Assembly (NCBI RefSeq): GCF_036016195.1
Contig: NZ_JAYWTM010000007.1
Location: 124,001-188,000, forward strand
DNA length: 64,000 bases
Source: Brenneria populi
Lineage (GTDB): Bacteria; Pseudomonadota; Gammaproteobacteria; Enterobacterales; Enterobacteriaceae
Direction of reading: 5' to 3'
The position numbers were made by a program, and so were the translations under genes. Each line of letters starts with the position of its first letter. Position 1 is the stretch's first letter. Under the pieces are notes generated by a model. The model made no database searches. It saw only the letters and a program-made list of their open reading frames with translations, and had not been told where the DNA came from. This document shows positions 17,533 through 26,565 of this stretch, piece after piece.

Positions 17533-18969
17533 ATGATTTCCTTGAAACGATGGCGTTTATTTCCGCGTTCTCTGCGGCAGTTGGTAATCATGGCGTTTTT
17601 ACTGGTGCTGTTGCCTTTATTGGTGCTGGCTTATCAGGCGTATCAAAGTCTGAATACGCTCAGCGAGCAGGCGGCGGGGATCAACCGGACGACCTCGACG
17701 GACGCCCGGCGCAGCGAGGCGATGACCAGCGTTGCGTTGGCCATGGAGCGCAGCTACCGCCAATATTGCGTTCTGGACGATCAAACGCTGGCGACGCTCT
17801 ACCAGAATCAGCGTAACCAGTATTCTCAAATGCTGGATTCGCACGCGGCTGTTTTGCCCGACCCGCGCTATTACCAAACCCTGCGGCAATATTTAACCCG
17901 GCTTGCGGAACTGCGCTGCCAAGCCAGCGGCCCCGATCGGGCGGCCGCGGAACTGCTGGAGAATTTTTCCCGCGCCAACGGACAGCTGGTTCAAATGACG
18001 CGCGAGGCGGTTTTTTCCCGCGGGCAGCAGCTTCAGCGAGCGATTGCCGAACGCGGCCGATTTTTCGGCTGGCAGTCGCTGCTGTTGTTTCTGGTGAGCC
18101 TGATGCTGGTCGTTCTGTTTACCCGCATGATTATCGGTCCGGTAAACGGCGTGGAACGTATGATTAACCGCCTGGGGGAAGGCCGCTCTTTGGGAAATAC
18201 CAGTACGTTTAAAGGACCGCGTGAAATCCGCTCGTTAGCGCAGCGCATTATCTGGCTGAGCGAGCGGCTATCCTGGCTGGAGTCGCAACGGCACGAGTTT
18301 CTGCGGCATATCTCTCATGAACTGAAAACGCCGCTGGCGAGCCTGCGTGAAGGCACGGAGCTGCTGGCCGATGAAGTGGTCGGCCCTTTGACGGCCGATC
18401 AGAAAGAAGTGGTCTCTATTCTGGACAGCAGCAGCCGCCATTTACTGCAATTAATCGATCAACTCCTGGACTATAACCGTAAGCTGGCGGATGCGCCGAC
18501 GGAGTTGGAGCGGGTCGACATTGAAGAGATCGTCGATATCGTCGTCTCGTCCCATAGCCTGCCCGCCCGTAGCAAAATGATGCATACCGATATTACACTG
18601 GAGTCCGAATACTGTTGGGCGGAGACGACGCTATTGATGCGCGTAATTGACAATCTCTATTCCAATGCGGTGCACTATGGCAAGGAATCCGGTAACATTT
18701 GGGTCCACAGCCGTTTGACTGGAAACCGGGTGCAGATTGATGTCGCCAACAGCGGCGCGCCGATCCCGGCGGCGGAACAAAGCATGATTTTTGAGCCTTT
18801 TTACCAGGGAAGCCATCAGCGTAAGGGCGCGGTAAAAGGCAGCGGACTGGGGTTGAGCATCGCCCGTGATTGTTTGCGCCGCATGCATGGCGAGTTAAGT
18901 CTGATAGCCGTTGATTATGCCGATGTCTGTTTTCGTATTGAATTGCCATTAACTTCCGAGAATGAATAA
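17533..18969 (+). CDS. glrK: Two-component sensor kinase GlrK (QseE)
   Basis: Inner-membrane histidine kinase for GlrR, active in envelope stress and glmY control. The 478 residues show a first membrane segment (about 17-38), a periplasmic loop of about 140 residues, a second membrane segment (about 180-200), HAMP, and HisKA with ISHELKTPL (phospho-acceptor His near 262). A HATPase_c domain follows, with IDNLYSNAVHYG and GSGLGLSIARD. ATG 17533 is used; an in-frame TTG three codons on also fits the family N-terminus. First of a glrK-qseG-glrR operon. Confidence 0.95.
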   Translation: MISLKRWRLFPRSLRQLVIMAFLLVLLPLLVLAYQAYQSLNTLSEQAAGINRTTSTDARRSEAMTSVALAMERSYRQYCVLDDQTLATLYQNQRNQYSQMLDSHAAVLPDPRYYQTLRQYLTRLAELRCQASGPDRAAAELLENFSRANGQLVQMTREAVFSRGQQLQRAIAERGRFFGWQSLLLFLVSLMLVVLFTRMIIGPVNGVERMINRLGEGRSLGNTSTFKGPREIRSLAQRIIWLSERLSWLESQRHEFLRHISHELKTPLASLREGTELLADEVVGPLTADQKEVVSILDSSSRHLLQLIDQLLDYNRKLADAPTELERVDIEEIVDIVVSSHSLPARSKMMHTDITLESEYCWAETTLLMRVIDNLYSNAVHYGKESGNIWVHSRLTGNRVQIDVANSGAPIPAAEQSMIFEPFYQGSHQRKGAVKGSGLGLSIARDCLRRMHGELSLIAVDYADVCFRIELPLTSENE

Positions 18970-18972
18970 ACA

Positions 18973-19812
18973 ATGAACGCATGGTTCGCCCGTCATTTCC
19001 CGCCGCGCATGCCGTCCGCCATTTTCGATGTGCCCGTTCACCGTATGCTGGAAGCCGTGGTGAGGCCGTCCCGGCGGCTGTTGATGATACCGTTATTGAC
19101 GATGCCGCTACTGGCCGGCTGCAACAATAATAGCGGCAGCCGCCTGGTGTCCGAGGATGTGGAACACTTAACGCCCAAAGAGCAGGTCGCCGATTATCGC
19201 GTGGCGCCGTGTGAAGCCCTCTGGCAGGCGGACGAGCGCGAAGCGACGGACAATGCGCTGTTCTGGCTGCGTGCGATGGATTGCGCCGGCCGCCTGACTC
19301 AGCCGCAGGCGCGCGCGCAAGCGCGGCAGGTGGCGGGCAGCGGTTGGGAGAGCGCGTTTAAACAGGGGATTTTGCTGGATAATGCCGGTATATCGCAGGC
19401 TGAGCGGCAGCAGATGTTGAACAACATCAATCTGTACCGCCTCGATTTCCCCGCGGCGCTGCGTCCGCTGATAGATACCTGGCGTGATAAGCAAACGCTG
19501 TTCCTGGCCTTATCCGATGAGCGTTTGCGCTATAAAAGCCTGCTGGAATCGACGGATAAACAGCTGGAGGCGCAGCGGGCGGAGCAGGGAAATTTACACT
19601 ATCAGCTCGAAATCACCAGGAAGAAGCTGGAGAATCTGACGGACATTGAGCGCCAGCTTTCGGCGCGTAAGCAACCGTCGGGGGAGATGCCCGACGGCGA
19701 GCCTGAGCACCGCAATAATGCGGGCGCGGGGCGCGATAGCCTGAACGGCGCCCTGCCGCCGGCCGGGTCCGCTACGGATAAATCGACGACGGAGGAGCCG
19801 AAAAAACTATGA
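18973..19812 (+). CDS. qseG: QseG outer-membrane lipoprotein of the GlrK/GlrR system
   Basis: Lipoprotein that interacts with GlrK (QseE) and is needed for its activity. Lipobox LLAGC has its Cys near residue 50. The N-terminus from ATG 18973 is long, so a downstream ATG (for example 19084) could be the real start. After the lipobox come conserved Cys pairs (APCEALWQ, AMDCAGR), then a coiled coil (about 180-225), then a poorly conserved acidic tail. Length 279, against 237 in E. coli. It sits three bases after glrK, and glrR starts inside its last codons. Confidence 0.88.
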   Translation: MNAWFARHFPPRMPSAIFDVPVHRMLEAVVRPSRRLLMIPLLTMPLLAGCNNNSGSRLVSEDVEHLTPKEQVADYRVAPCEALWQADEREATDNALFWLRAMDCAGRLTQPQARAQARQVAGSGWESAFKQGILLDNAGISQAERQQMLNNINLYRLDFPAALRPLIDTWRDKQTLFLALSDERLRYKSLLESTDKQLEAQRAEQGNLHYQLEITRKKLENLTDIERQLSARKQPSGEMPDGEPEHRNNAGAGRDSLNGALPPAGSATDKSTTEEPKKL

Positions 19813-21146
19813 CGGCGCGGAAAACGGCGAATTTGCTGCTGGTGGACGACGATCCCAGCCTGCTGAAACTGTTGGGAATGCGTCTGACCAGCGAAGGTTT
19901 CAGCGTGATGACGGCGGAAAGCGGTCAGGAAGCGTTGCGTTTGCTGGCCAGGGAACGGTTCGAACTGGTGATCAGCGATCTGCGGATGGACGAGATGGAC
20001 GGCATGGCGCTTTTTTCCGAGATTCAGCGCTACCAACCGGGAATGCCGGTGATCATTTTGACGGCCCACGGCTCGATTCCTGACGCGGTGGCGGCAACGC
20101 GGCAGGGGGTGTTCAGCTTTCTGACCAAGCCGGTCGATCGCGACGCGTTATACAAAGCGATTGATGAAGCCTTGGCGCTATCGGCCCCGGTTGGCGATGA
20201 CGGCTGGAGAGAAAATATCGTCACCCGCAGCCCGCTTATGCTGCGCCTGCTGGAGCAGGCCAAGATGGTCGCCCAGTCGGACGTCAGCGTGTTGATTAAC
20301 GGGCAGAGCGGAACGGGGAAAGAGGTGTTGGCGCAGGCGATTCACGCGGCCAGCCCGCGGGCCAAGAAAGCCTTTATCGCCATTAACTGCGGCGCGTTGC
20401 CGGAACCCTTGCTGGAGTCGGAATTATTTGGCCACGCCAAAGGGGCCTTTACCGGGGCGGTCAGCAGCAGGGAGGGGCTATTTCAGGCGGCGGAAGGCGG
20501 TACGCTGTTTTTAGATGAAATCGGCGATATGCCGATTGCGCTGCAGGTCAAACTGTTGCGGGTTTTGCAGGAACGCAAGGTGCGTCCGCTGGGCAGCAAC
20601 CGCGATCTGGATATTGACGTGCGCATTATCTCCGCCACCCACCGCGATCTGCCTAAGGCGATGGAGAAAGGCGAATTTCGCGAAGATCTCTATTATCGGC
20701 TGAACGTCGTCAATATGAAGCTGCCCGCCCTTAACGAACGGGCGGAAGATATCCCGCTATTGGCTAATCACCTGCTGCGCGAGGCCGCCGCCAGACATAA
20801 GCCTTTTGTGCGCTCTTTTTCGACCGATGCCATGAAACGGTTGATGACGGCGAGCTGGCCGGGTAATGTCCGGCAGTTGGTTAATGTGATTGAACAGTGC
20901 GTTGCGCTGACCAGCGCGCCGGTAATCGGCGAGGCGCTGGTGGTTCAGGCGCTGGAAGGGGAAAATACCGCGTTACCGACATTTGTCGAAGCCCGAAATC
21001 GGTTCGAACTGAACTACCTGCGTAAACTGTTGCAGATAGCCAAAGGCAACGTTACCCAGGCTGCCCGAATGGCGGGGCGTAACCGGACGGAATTTTATAA
21101 GCTGTTGGGCCGTCATGAATTGGACGCCAACGATTTTAAAGAATAA
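19809..21146 (+). CDS. glrR: Sigma-54 dependent response regulator GlrR (QseF)
   Basis: NtrC-family activator phosphorylated by GlrK; it activates the sigma-54 promoter of glmY. Receiver domain 1-120 has the acceptor Asp near 57 in LVISDLRMDEMDG. The AAA+ domain has GQSGTGKE near 165 and the sigma-54 contact loop GAFTGA near 211. The C-terminal Fis-type HTH includes GNVTQAARMAGRNRTEFYKL. ATGA overlaps the qseG stop. Its predicted targets are the three TGTC-N10-GACA sites upstream of glmY, 3 kb away in this window. Confidence 0.96.
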   Translation: MTARKTANLLLVDDDPSLLKLLGMRLTSEGFSVMTAESGQEALRLLARERFELVISDLRMDEMDGMALFSEIQRYQPGMPVIILTAHGSIPDAVAATRQGVFSFLTKPVDRDALYKAIDEALALSAPVGDDGWRENIVTRSPLMLRLLEQAKMVAQSDVSVLINGQSGTGKEVLAQAIHAASPRAKKAFIAINCGALPEPLLESELFGHAKGAFTGAVSSREGLFQAAEGGTLFLDEIGDMPIALQVKLLRVLQERKVRPLGSNRDLDIDVRIISATHRDLPKAMEKGEFREDLYYRLNVVNMKLPALNERAEDIPLLANHLLREAAARHKPFVRSFSTDAMKRLMTASWPGNVRQLVNVIEQCVALTSAPVIGEALVVQALEGENTALPTFVEARNRFELNYLRKLLQIAKGNVTQAARMAGRNRTEFYKLLGRHELDANDFKE

Positions 21147-21238
21147 TGCCAATGGATTGTCGGTTTTCATTCCGGCACTCTTGTTATTCTTGCTGATGCC
21201 CGGCTTTGGCCGCAACTAGGTAATACAAAGGTTCTTCG

Positions 21239-21577
21239 ATGAAAAAAATTGATGCGATTATTAAGCCGTTCAAACTGGACGATGTACGTGAAGCGTTAGC
21301 TGAAGTGGGCATCACCGGCATGACGGTAACGGAAGTGAAAGGGTTTGGCCGCCAGAAAGGCCACACCGAACTCTATCGCGGCGCAGAGTACATGGTCGAT
21401 TTTTTGCCCAAGGTGAAGGTTGAGATTGTGGTCGGGGACGACATCGTGGATACCTGCGTGGAAACCATCATGCGGACGGCGCAGACCGGTAAAATCGGCG
21501 ACGGTAAAATATTCGTCTTCAACGTCGATCGCGTTATTCGTATCCGTACCGGCGAGGAAGATGAAGAGGCGATCTAA
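21239..21577 (+). CDS. glnB: Nitrogen regulatory protein P-II 1
   Basis: Trimeric signal protein that reads 2-oxoglutarate, ATP/ADP and uridylylation state and controls NtrB and GlnE. It has the standard 112 residues. The T-loop RGAEYMVDF carries the uridylylated Tyr51, and the B-loop TGKIGDGKIFV is intact. It follows glrR by 92 bases as in E. coli. Confidence 0.98.
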   Translation: MKKIDAIIKPFKLDDVREALAEVGITGMTVTEVKGFGRQKGHTELYRGAEYMVDFLPKVKVEIVVGDDIVDTCVETIMRTAQTGKIGDGKIFVFNVDRVIRIRTGEEDEEAI

Positions 21578-21632
21578 GATACGCCCGCGATTTACCCGCG
21601 TCTTCGCCGTTATCCCTGCTTACGGCCTGATT

Positions 21633-21656
21633 ATCCCCGCGGCAGTCGGCGGGGAT
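21633..21656. terminator. Hairpin between convergent glnB and the SGNH gene
   Basis: ATCCCCGC-8 nt-GCGGGGAT, a perfect 8-bp GC-rich stem in the 95-base gap between convergent genes. No proper T-run follows on either strand, so termination strength is uncertain. Confidence 0.55.
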
Positions 21657-21672
21657 CTCCCTTAAGATAACG

Positions 21673-23328
21673 CTACTGCTTATTGCCCGCCAGTTTATCC
21701 GCCAGCGTTTTGAGTTCCGGCGTTTTACGCATCGCGTCTGCCACCAGCTCCGATACGGCGATGGCTCCCTTTTTCTGGAAACGGATCGCATCCGGTTTTT
21801 TCAGGCTGCCAATCTGATTACGGTAGAAAGGGTAGCGGGCGGGATCGGCCGCCAGCCAGTACTGTTTCCAGTGATTGTCGTTCCCCTGATTAGCCAACGC
21901 GATGGTCGCCGGCTCCATATCCAGCAGCGCAACCTTATTGACCGCGGCGACGTTTTTGATGGTTTGGCTGTAGTCGCCGATAAACGCGTATCCGCCTTCG
22001 GCGTTCTGCCTGGTAAAGTGATTGTGCGCCACGGGCGTGCCGATTTTGCCGTCCGCCGTATGGACGCGGGTTGTCGGCGTAAGCAGTACCGGCGTTAACT
22101 GGTGCTGGCGGGCAAAATTGACATAGCGTTCCAGCGATGTTTGAAACGACATATCGGCTTTGCCCGGAGGGGATTGGATTTTACCCGCGGCATCGTTGGG
22201 ATAGGTACACAGATTGGCGACATCGGCGGCCCCGCGCGCGGGTCTGGCGCCGTTGCAGTTCTGGTCGTTGATCCCCATTTGAATGAACAGGAAATCGCCG
22301 GCCTTCATCAATGGCTGTATCTGCCGAAACCAGCCGTCATAGAAATAATCGCGCGACCCGCTTCCCGCGCGGGCGCCGTTAACGACTTTTACGCCGCTAT
22401 CCGGGCGAAATTGCTGTTCGAACGCCTGTCCCCACCCCATGCCGGGCAGAAGAGCCTTTTCATAGGTCGCCGCCGTGGCGTCGCCGATCAGGAAGATACG
22501 AATTTGCGCTTTTTGAATGGCGTCCAGATGCCGGCGGGCGAACGGGTAATCCAATGGTTCATAGTCGCCCTGTCCATAGCGACCCACAATCGGGCGAAAA
22601 ACGCCGTCGGTCAGCACGGTGTATCCGGCGTACCCGGTATTAGGGTCATAATTACGGTTGTGATTAATGACATCGATGATTTTGGTGACGGATTCTTGCT
22701 GGGCGGCGGGATAAGTCAGCGGGTCGAAACGCGCCGGCGCGGCGATGCCGGTCTGCTTGAGCGCTGAATTGAATCCCGCGTGAAATGCGGCATAGGCTTT
22801 TTTCCATGCGGCGCTATTCAGCGTCGGAGAGGCTGAATCATCAGCCAGCTGTTGCGGACCGGGATAGCCCGCGGCAACCGCCACGTCGGAGATGATGCGG
22901 TCGGTCAGCGGGTTGATATTAACGATATTGTCGCGGCCGGATTGCAGCGACGGGGCGAGGGCGTTCAGGCAGATGGCCCGCGGGACGTTGCTGAGCTGGC
23001 AGTTGGTGCCGCCGGATTCGATGGCTAAAAGGCGCAGTGGCGATGACAATCCAGAAATATCAATATGATAGTTTCCCTTTTCGTCGGTTTGCGCCTGCCG
23101 GCGCTGGCCCTGCTGATCCCGGATGATGATGGTGGCGGGCAGGTGAATTTCGCGATGCGTGACGTGGCCCGTCAGGGTTGTTTCCTCTCCCAGCCTGGCG
23201 CCTGATAGCGCCTCGATAGCGCTTGGTTGTTTTGCATTATGCGCGCCGGCGGGCGCCGCATACGCCGGCAGCCAGGGGGCGGAAAACAGTATCGCGCAGG
23301 CCATTCCTTCAGAAAAACGTTTAAACAT
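21673..23328 (-). CDS. Secreted SGNH-fold esterase-like protein lacking catalytic Ser and His (pseudoenzyme)
   Basis: 551 residues: a Sec signal peptide (cleaved near AYA|APAG, about 25), a carboxypeptidase-regulatory/Ig-like region (about 45-110), a helical middle, then a domain like rhamnogalacturonan/pectin acetylesterases (CE12; PaeX of Dickeya is the nearest family I know). SGNH blocks are recognisable: FLIGDATAATYE, NGARAGSGSRDYF, FIQMGINDQ and PDAIRFQKKGA. In active enzymes block I is GDS and the last block is DxxH; here they read GDA and DAIR, so the nucleophile and the His are replaced although the frame is intact. A binding rather than hydrolytic role is inferred. AAAGGA precedes the start. 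Confidence 0.72.
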   Translation of the reverse strand: MFKRFSEGMACAILFSAPWLPAYAAPAGAHNAKQPSAIEALSGARLGEETTLTGHVTHREIHLPATIIIRDQQGQRRQAQTDEKGNYHIDISGLSSPLRLLAIESGGTNCQLSNVPRAICLNALAPSLQSGRDNIVNINPLTDRIISDVAVAAGYPGPQQLADDSASPTLNSAAWKKAYAAFHAGFNSALKQTGIAAPARFDPLTYPAAQQESVTKIIDVINHNRNYDPNTGYAGYTVLTDGVFRPIVGRYGQGDYEPLDYPFARRHLDAIQKAQIRIFLIGDATAATYEKALLPGMGWGQAFEQQFRPDSGVKVVNGARAGSGSRDYFYDGWFRQIQPLMKAGDFLFIQMGINDQNCNGARPARGAADVANLCTYPNDAAGKIQSPPGKADMSFQTSLERYVNFARQHQLTPVLLTPTTRVHTADGKIGTPVAHNHFTRQNAEGGYAFIGDYSQTIKNVAAVNKVALLDMEPATIALANQGNDNHWKQYWLAADPARYPFYRNQIGSLKKPDAIRFQKKGAIAVSELVADAMRKTPELKTLADKLAGNKQ

Positions 23329-23565
23329 GATTAGACATATCCTTTGTTGCGGGAGTCGGAAACACTTTTTGCAATTTTACACGCCGCCAAATGACTTATG
23401 CGCTTAACTTCGTTAAAAGTTTAGGATTTTTATTATGCGTCCAATCCGCTCCGGGGGGATGTTTAAACTTCTCTGCGCCAAGATGAAGAAAAAACAGGTT
23501 GGAAATGAAGAAAACTCCGTTTCCCGTTCAGCGGCGTAAATCCTTCCAGGCCTTGCGCCGCCTGA

Positions 23566-23581
23566 AGCCAATCGTTTGCGT
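23566..23581 (+). promoter_or_regulatory. PurR operator of glyA
   Basis: AGCCAATCGTTTGCGT matches the PurR consensus at 13 of 16 positions, with the right half-site CGTTTGCGT perfect. It is in the same position as the PurR site known for E. coli glyA. The 368-base gap upstream otherwise holds the start region of the divergent SGNH gene. Confidence 0.72.
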
Positions 23582-23696
23582 AAAAACCTCTGTCAAGACC
23601 TATCTTCATTAGGGAGAAACGGTTTACACTATAGGCCAGTACCCAAAAGGGTGATTGTATTCCAGTATAGAAAGTTAGCTGAGTCAGGAGATGCGG

Positions 23697-24950
23697 ATGT
23701 TAAAGCGTGAAATGAACATTGCCGATTATGATGCCGACCTGTGGCAAGCAATGCAGCAAGAAGTGGTGCGTCAGGAAGAGCACATTGAACTGATTGCGTC
23801 TGAAAACTATACCAGCCCACGAGTCATGCAGGCGCAGGGTTCTCAGCTAACGAACAAATACGCTGAAGGCTATCCGGGCAAACGTTATTACGGCGGCTGT
23901 GAATACGTCGACGTCGTTGAGCAGCTGGCTATCGACCGCGCCAAAGCGCTGTTCGGCGCAGATTACGCCAATGTTCAGCCTCACTCCGGCTCTCAGGCAA
24001 ACTTCGCCGTCTATACCGCGCTGCTGCAGCCGGGCGATACCATTCTGGGTATGAACTTGGCGCACGGCGGCCACCTGACTCACGGCTCGCCGGTAAACCT
24101 GTCCGGTAAACTGTATAACGTCATCCCTTACGGTATCGATGAAAACGGCAAGATCGATTACGACGAGATGGCGGAGCTGGCCCGCACCCATAAACCCAAA
24201 ATGATCGTCGGCGGTTTCTCCGCTTATTCCGGCGTCGTCGATTGGGCGAAAATGCGTGAAATCGCCGATAGCATCGGCGCCTATCTGTTTGTCGATATGG
24301 CGCACGTCGCCGGTCTGATCGCGGCTGATGTGTATCCGTCTCCGGTGCCTCACGCGCATATCGTAACCACCACCACGCACAAAACGCTGGCCGGCCCGCG
24401 CGGCGGCCTGATTTTGGCGAAAGGCGGCGACGAAGATCTGTATAAGAAACTGAACTCCGCCGTTTTCCCCGGCGGTCAGGGCGGCCCGCTGATGCACGTC
24501 ATCGCCGGTAAAGCCGTGGCGCTGAAAGAGGCGATGGAGCCGGAATTCAAGGTCTATCAGCAGCAGGTCGCCAAGAACGCCAAGGCTATGGTCGAGGTGT
24601 TCCTGTCCCGCGGCTACGACGTGGTGTCCGGCGGAACAAGCAACCATCTGTTTTTGCTGGATCTGGTCAGCAAAAACATCACCGGTAAGGATGCCGATGC
24701 CGCGCTGGGCCGCGCCAATATTACCGTCAACAAAAACAGCGTGCCGAACGATCCTAAGAGCCCGTTCGTCACTTCCGGCGTGCGCATCGGGACGCCGGCG
24801 GCGACCCGCCGCGGCTTTAAAGAAGCGGAAGTGCGCGAGCTGGCCGGCTGGATCTGCGACGTGCTGGATAACATCAACGATGAAGCGACCATCGAACGCA
24901 CCAAACAGAAAGTCCTGGAAATCTGCGCCCGATTCCCGGTTTACGCATAA
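23697..24950 (+). CDS. glyA: Serine hydroxymethyltransferase
   Basis: PLP enzyme converting serine + THF to glycine + 5,10-methylene-THF, the main one-carbon source. It has 417 residues as in E. coli. The PLP Lys is in TTTTHKTLAGPRGG near residue 228. The start is ATG 23697 because AGGAG (23686-23690) is six bases upstream; ATG 23691 directly abuts that site. Control by PurR is expected from the upstream operator. Confidence 0.98.
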   Translation: MLKREMNIADYDADLWQAMQQEVVRQEEHIELIASENYTSPRVMQAQGSQLTNKYAEGYPGKRYYGGCEYVDVVEQLAIDRAKALFGADYANVQPHSGSQANFAVYTALLQPGDTILGMNLAHGGHLTHGSPVNLSGKLYNVIPYGIDENGKIDYDEMAELARTHKPKMIVGGFSAYSGVVDWAKMREIADSIGAYLFVDMAHVAGLIAADVYPSPVPHAHIVTTTTHKTLAGPRGGLILAKGGDEDLYKKLNSAVFPGGQGGPLMHVIAGKAVALKEAMEPEFKVYQQQVAKNAKAMVEVFLSRGYDVVSGGTSNHLFLLDLVSKNITGKDADAALGRANITVNKNSVPNDPKSPFVTSGVRIGTPAATRRGFKEAEVRELAGWICDVLDNINDEATIERTKQKVLEICARFPVYA

Positions 24951-25000
24951 TTCCCCCGGTATCCCCCTGAGAACCGTTGTCCAGGGATAGTTAACAACGG

Positions 25001-25163
25001 CAGCCTCGCGCTGGCGTTTGAGGTCGCTGACAAACCCGTCTGTCAGATCGAGATACACGGGGCGACCACGGGGGTGAGGCGTCCCTGCGGGAACCTCCCC
25101 CCGTGTTTCCCCTAATATCTGACTTTGTCAACAGTCTGTAACGCCAGCCTCGCGCTGGCGTTT
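25001..25163 (-). repeat. Palindromic element, copy D (inverted), inside duplicated glyA terminator sequence
   Basis: Read on the - strand, the body (about 25021-25144) has the same core as copies A-C: TTAGGGGAAAC, GGGGGGAGGTTCCCGC, GGGACGCCTCACCCCC and GCCCCGTGTATCTCGAT. Its outer arms differ: TGACAAA...GTCAGAT on one side and ATCTGACAGACGGGTTTGTCA on the other, which are themselves inverted. Both ends abut the same 19 bases, CAGCCTCGCGCTGGCGTTT (25001-25019 and 25145-25163). Confidence 0.8.
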
Positions 25164-25165
25164 TT
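25141..25165 (+). terminator. glyA terminator (intact copy)
   Basis: ACGCCAGC-CTCGC-GCTGGCGT followed by TTTT. This is the complete copy; the duplicate at 25001 lacks the matching left arm and T-run. Confidence 0.75.
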
Positions 25166-25327
25166 GCGCGTTGAGGCGCCAAAGGGCAAAACACGCCGCC
25201 GCGCGCTTATCACCCGCCCCATCCCTTTCACGCCGTTGTCGAACCACGATTGAACGCCGCGTCGGCGGTTTTTACCGTTGCGTCCGCGTTTGCCCTCTGA
25301 CAGAGTAGCCGCCGGAGAGGAGAACCC

Positions 25328-26491
25328 ATGATACTGAAATCAACCTATTGGCTGGCGTTAAGCTATTTCACCTACTTTTTCTGCTATGGCGTTTTTTTGC
25401 CGTTCTGGAGCGATTGGTTAAAAGGCGAGGGGCTTGCGGCGGAGTCTATCGGCCTGCTGCTGGGCGCGGGTTTGGTCGCCCGTTTCGTCGGCAGCCTGAC
25501 CATCACGCCCAGCGTTAAGAACTCGGCGCGGCTGATTTTTGCCTTACGCGGGTTGGGGCTGTTGGCGCTGGCGTTCTCCGTGGGGTTCTGGCTGGGCGAT
25601 GCCTGGCTGTGGCTATTGCTGGTGATGGTCGGCTTTAATCTGTTTTTTGCTCCGCTAGTGCCGTTAACCGATGCGCTGGCGGCCGTCTGGCAACGACAGA
25701 TCGCCATGGATTATGGCAAAGTACGGGTCTGGGGATCGATCGCTTTCGTCATCGGCTCCGCCGTAACCGGCGAACTGGTGGACATCTGGGGGCATCCGGC
25801 GATTTTGGCGATCCTCAGCGCGGGGTTGGCCGCCATGGTGCTGGGCATGCTGCTTCGTCCCAGCGTGATGCCGACCGCGAGCGTTTCTTGCGCGCGCTCC
25901 GCGGCCGTTACGCCGTGGAGACGGCTGCTTCGTGAACCCGCGGTATGGCGCTTTCTGCTTTGCGTTTCTTTATTGCAGGGCGCGCATGCGGCCTATTATG
26001 GCTTTAGCGTGATTTACTGGAAGGGCGAGGGATATTCAGCGGCGGCCATCGGCTATCTTTGGTCTCTCGGCGTGGCGGCGGAAATTGTCGTTTTCACGTT
26101 TAGCCGGCGTCTGTTTCAGCGCTGGAGCGCCAGAAGTCTGTTGCTGCTTTCGGCGATCTGCGGCGTCGTGCGCTGGGCGCTGATGGGCTCCACCATAGCG
26201 CTTCCCGGGCTGATTGTGATACAGATATTGCACTGCGGCACCTTTACGGTGTGTCATTTGGCGGCGATGCGTTTTATCGCGGCGCGTACCGATGGCGACG
26301 TGCTGCGTTTGCAGGCGATGTATTCGGCATTGGCGCTGGGCGGCAGTATTGCGCTGATGACGGTGGTTTCCGGTTTTCTGTTCGAGCATTTGCAGCGCGG
26401 CACGTTCTGGGTGATGGCGGTGTTGGCCGTTCCCGCGCTCTTTTCGCTGCCGCCGGCCGGGGCGCGGTCCGCCGCTGATGCGCAAGAGTAA
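25328..26491 (+). CDS. hcaT: HcaT-like MFS transporter
   Basis: Major facilitator protein; E. coli HcaT (379 residues, same neighbourhood) is a putative 3-phenylpropionate permease. The 387-residue product shows about twelve hydrophobic segments and aligns closely at WLALSYFTYFFCYGVFLPFW, LLLGAGLVARF, and DYGKVRVWGS near residues 130-140 (the MFS motif between segments 4 and 5). The start is preceded by GGAGAGGAG. The hca catabolic genes are absent, so the substrate here is uncertain. Confidence 0.88.
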   Translation: MILKSTYWLALSYFTYFFCYGVFLPFWSDWLKGEGLAAESIGLLLGAGLVARFVGSLTITPSVKNSARLIFALRGLGLLALAFSVGFWLGDAWLWLLLVMVGFNLFFAPLVPLTDALAAVWQRQIAMDYGKVRVWGSIAFVIGSAVTGELVDIWGHPAILAILSAGLAAMVLGMLLRPSVMPTASVSCARSAAVTPWRRLLREPAVWRFLLCVSLLQGAHAAYYGFSVIYWKGEGYSAAAIGYLWSLGVAAEIVVFTFSRRLFQRWSARSLLLLSAICGVVRWALMGSTIALPGLIVIQILHCGTFTVCHLAAMRFIAARTDGDVLRLQAMYSALALGGSIALMTVVSGFLFEHLQRGTFWVMAVLAVPALFSLPPAGARSAADAQE

Positions 26492-26536
26492 ACGGGCGGC
26501 TGCGGAGCGGCGCACGCCGGCGCGATGAGGAATTTA

Positions 26537-26551
26537 TGTTATACTATAACA
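26537..26551 (+). promoter_or_regulatory. Zur box of the zevAB-like operon
   Basis: TGTTATA-C-TATAACA is a perfect 15-bp palindrome of the gammaproteobacterial Zur type (TGTTATAnTATAACA). It covers a possible -10 (TATACT, 26540-26545). If it is the operator, translation should begin downstream, supporting the ATG at 26566. Confidence 0.8.
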
Positions 26552-26565
26552 TTTTAACCGATGGG

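Noticed and set aside
23847..25058. 403-codon antisense frame in glyA
   Set aside because: Shadow frame with His/Gln/Val-rich composition and no domain; glyA is intact.
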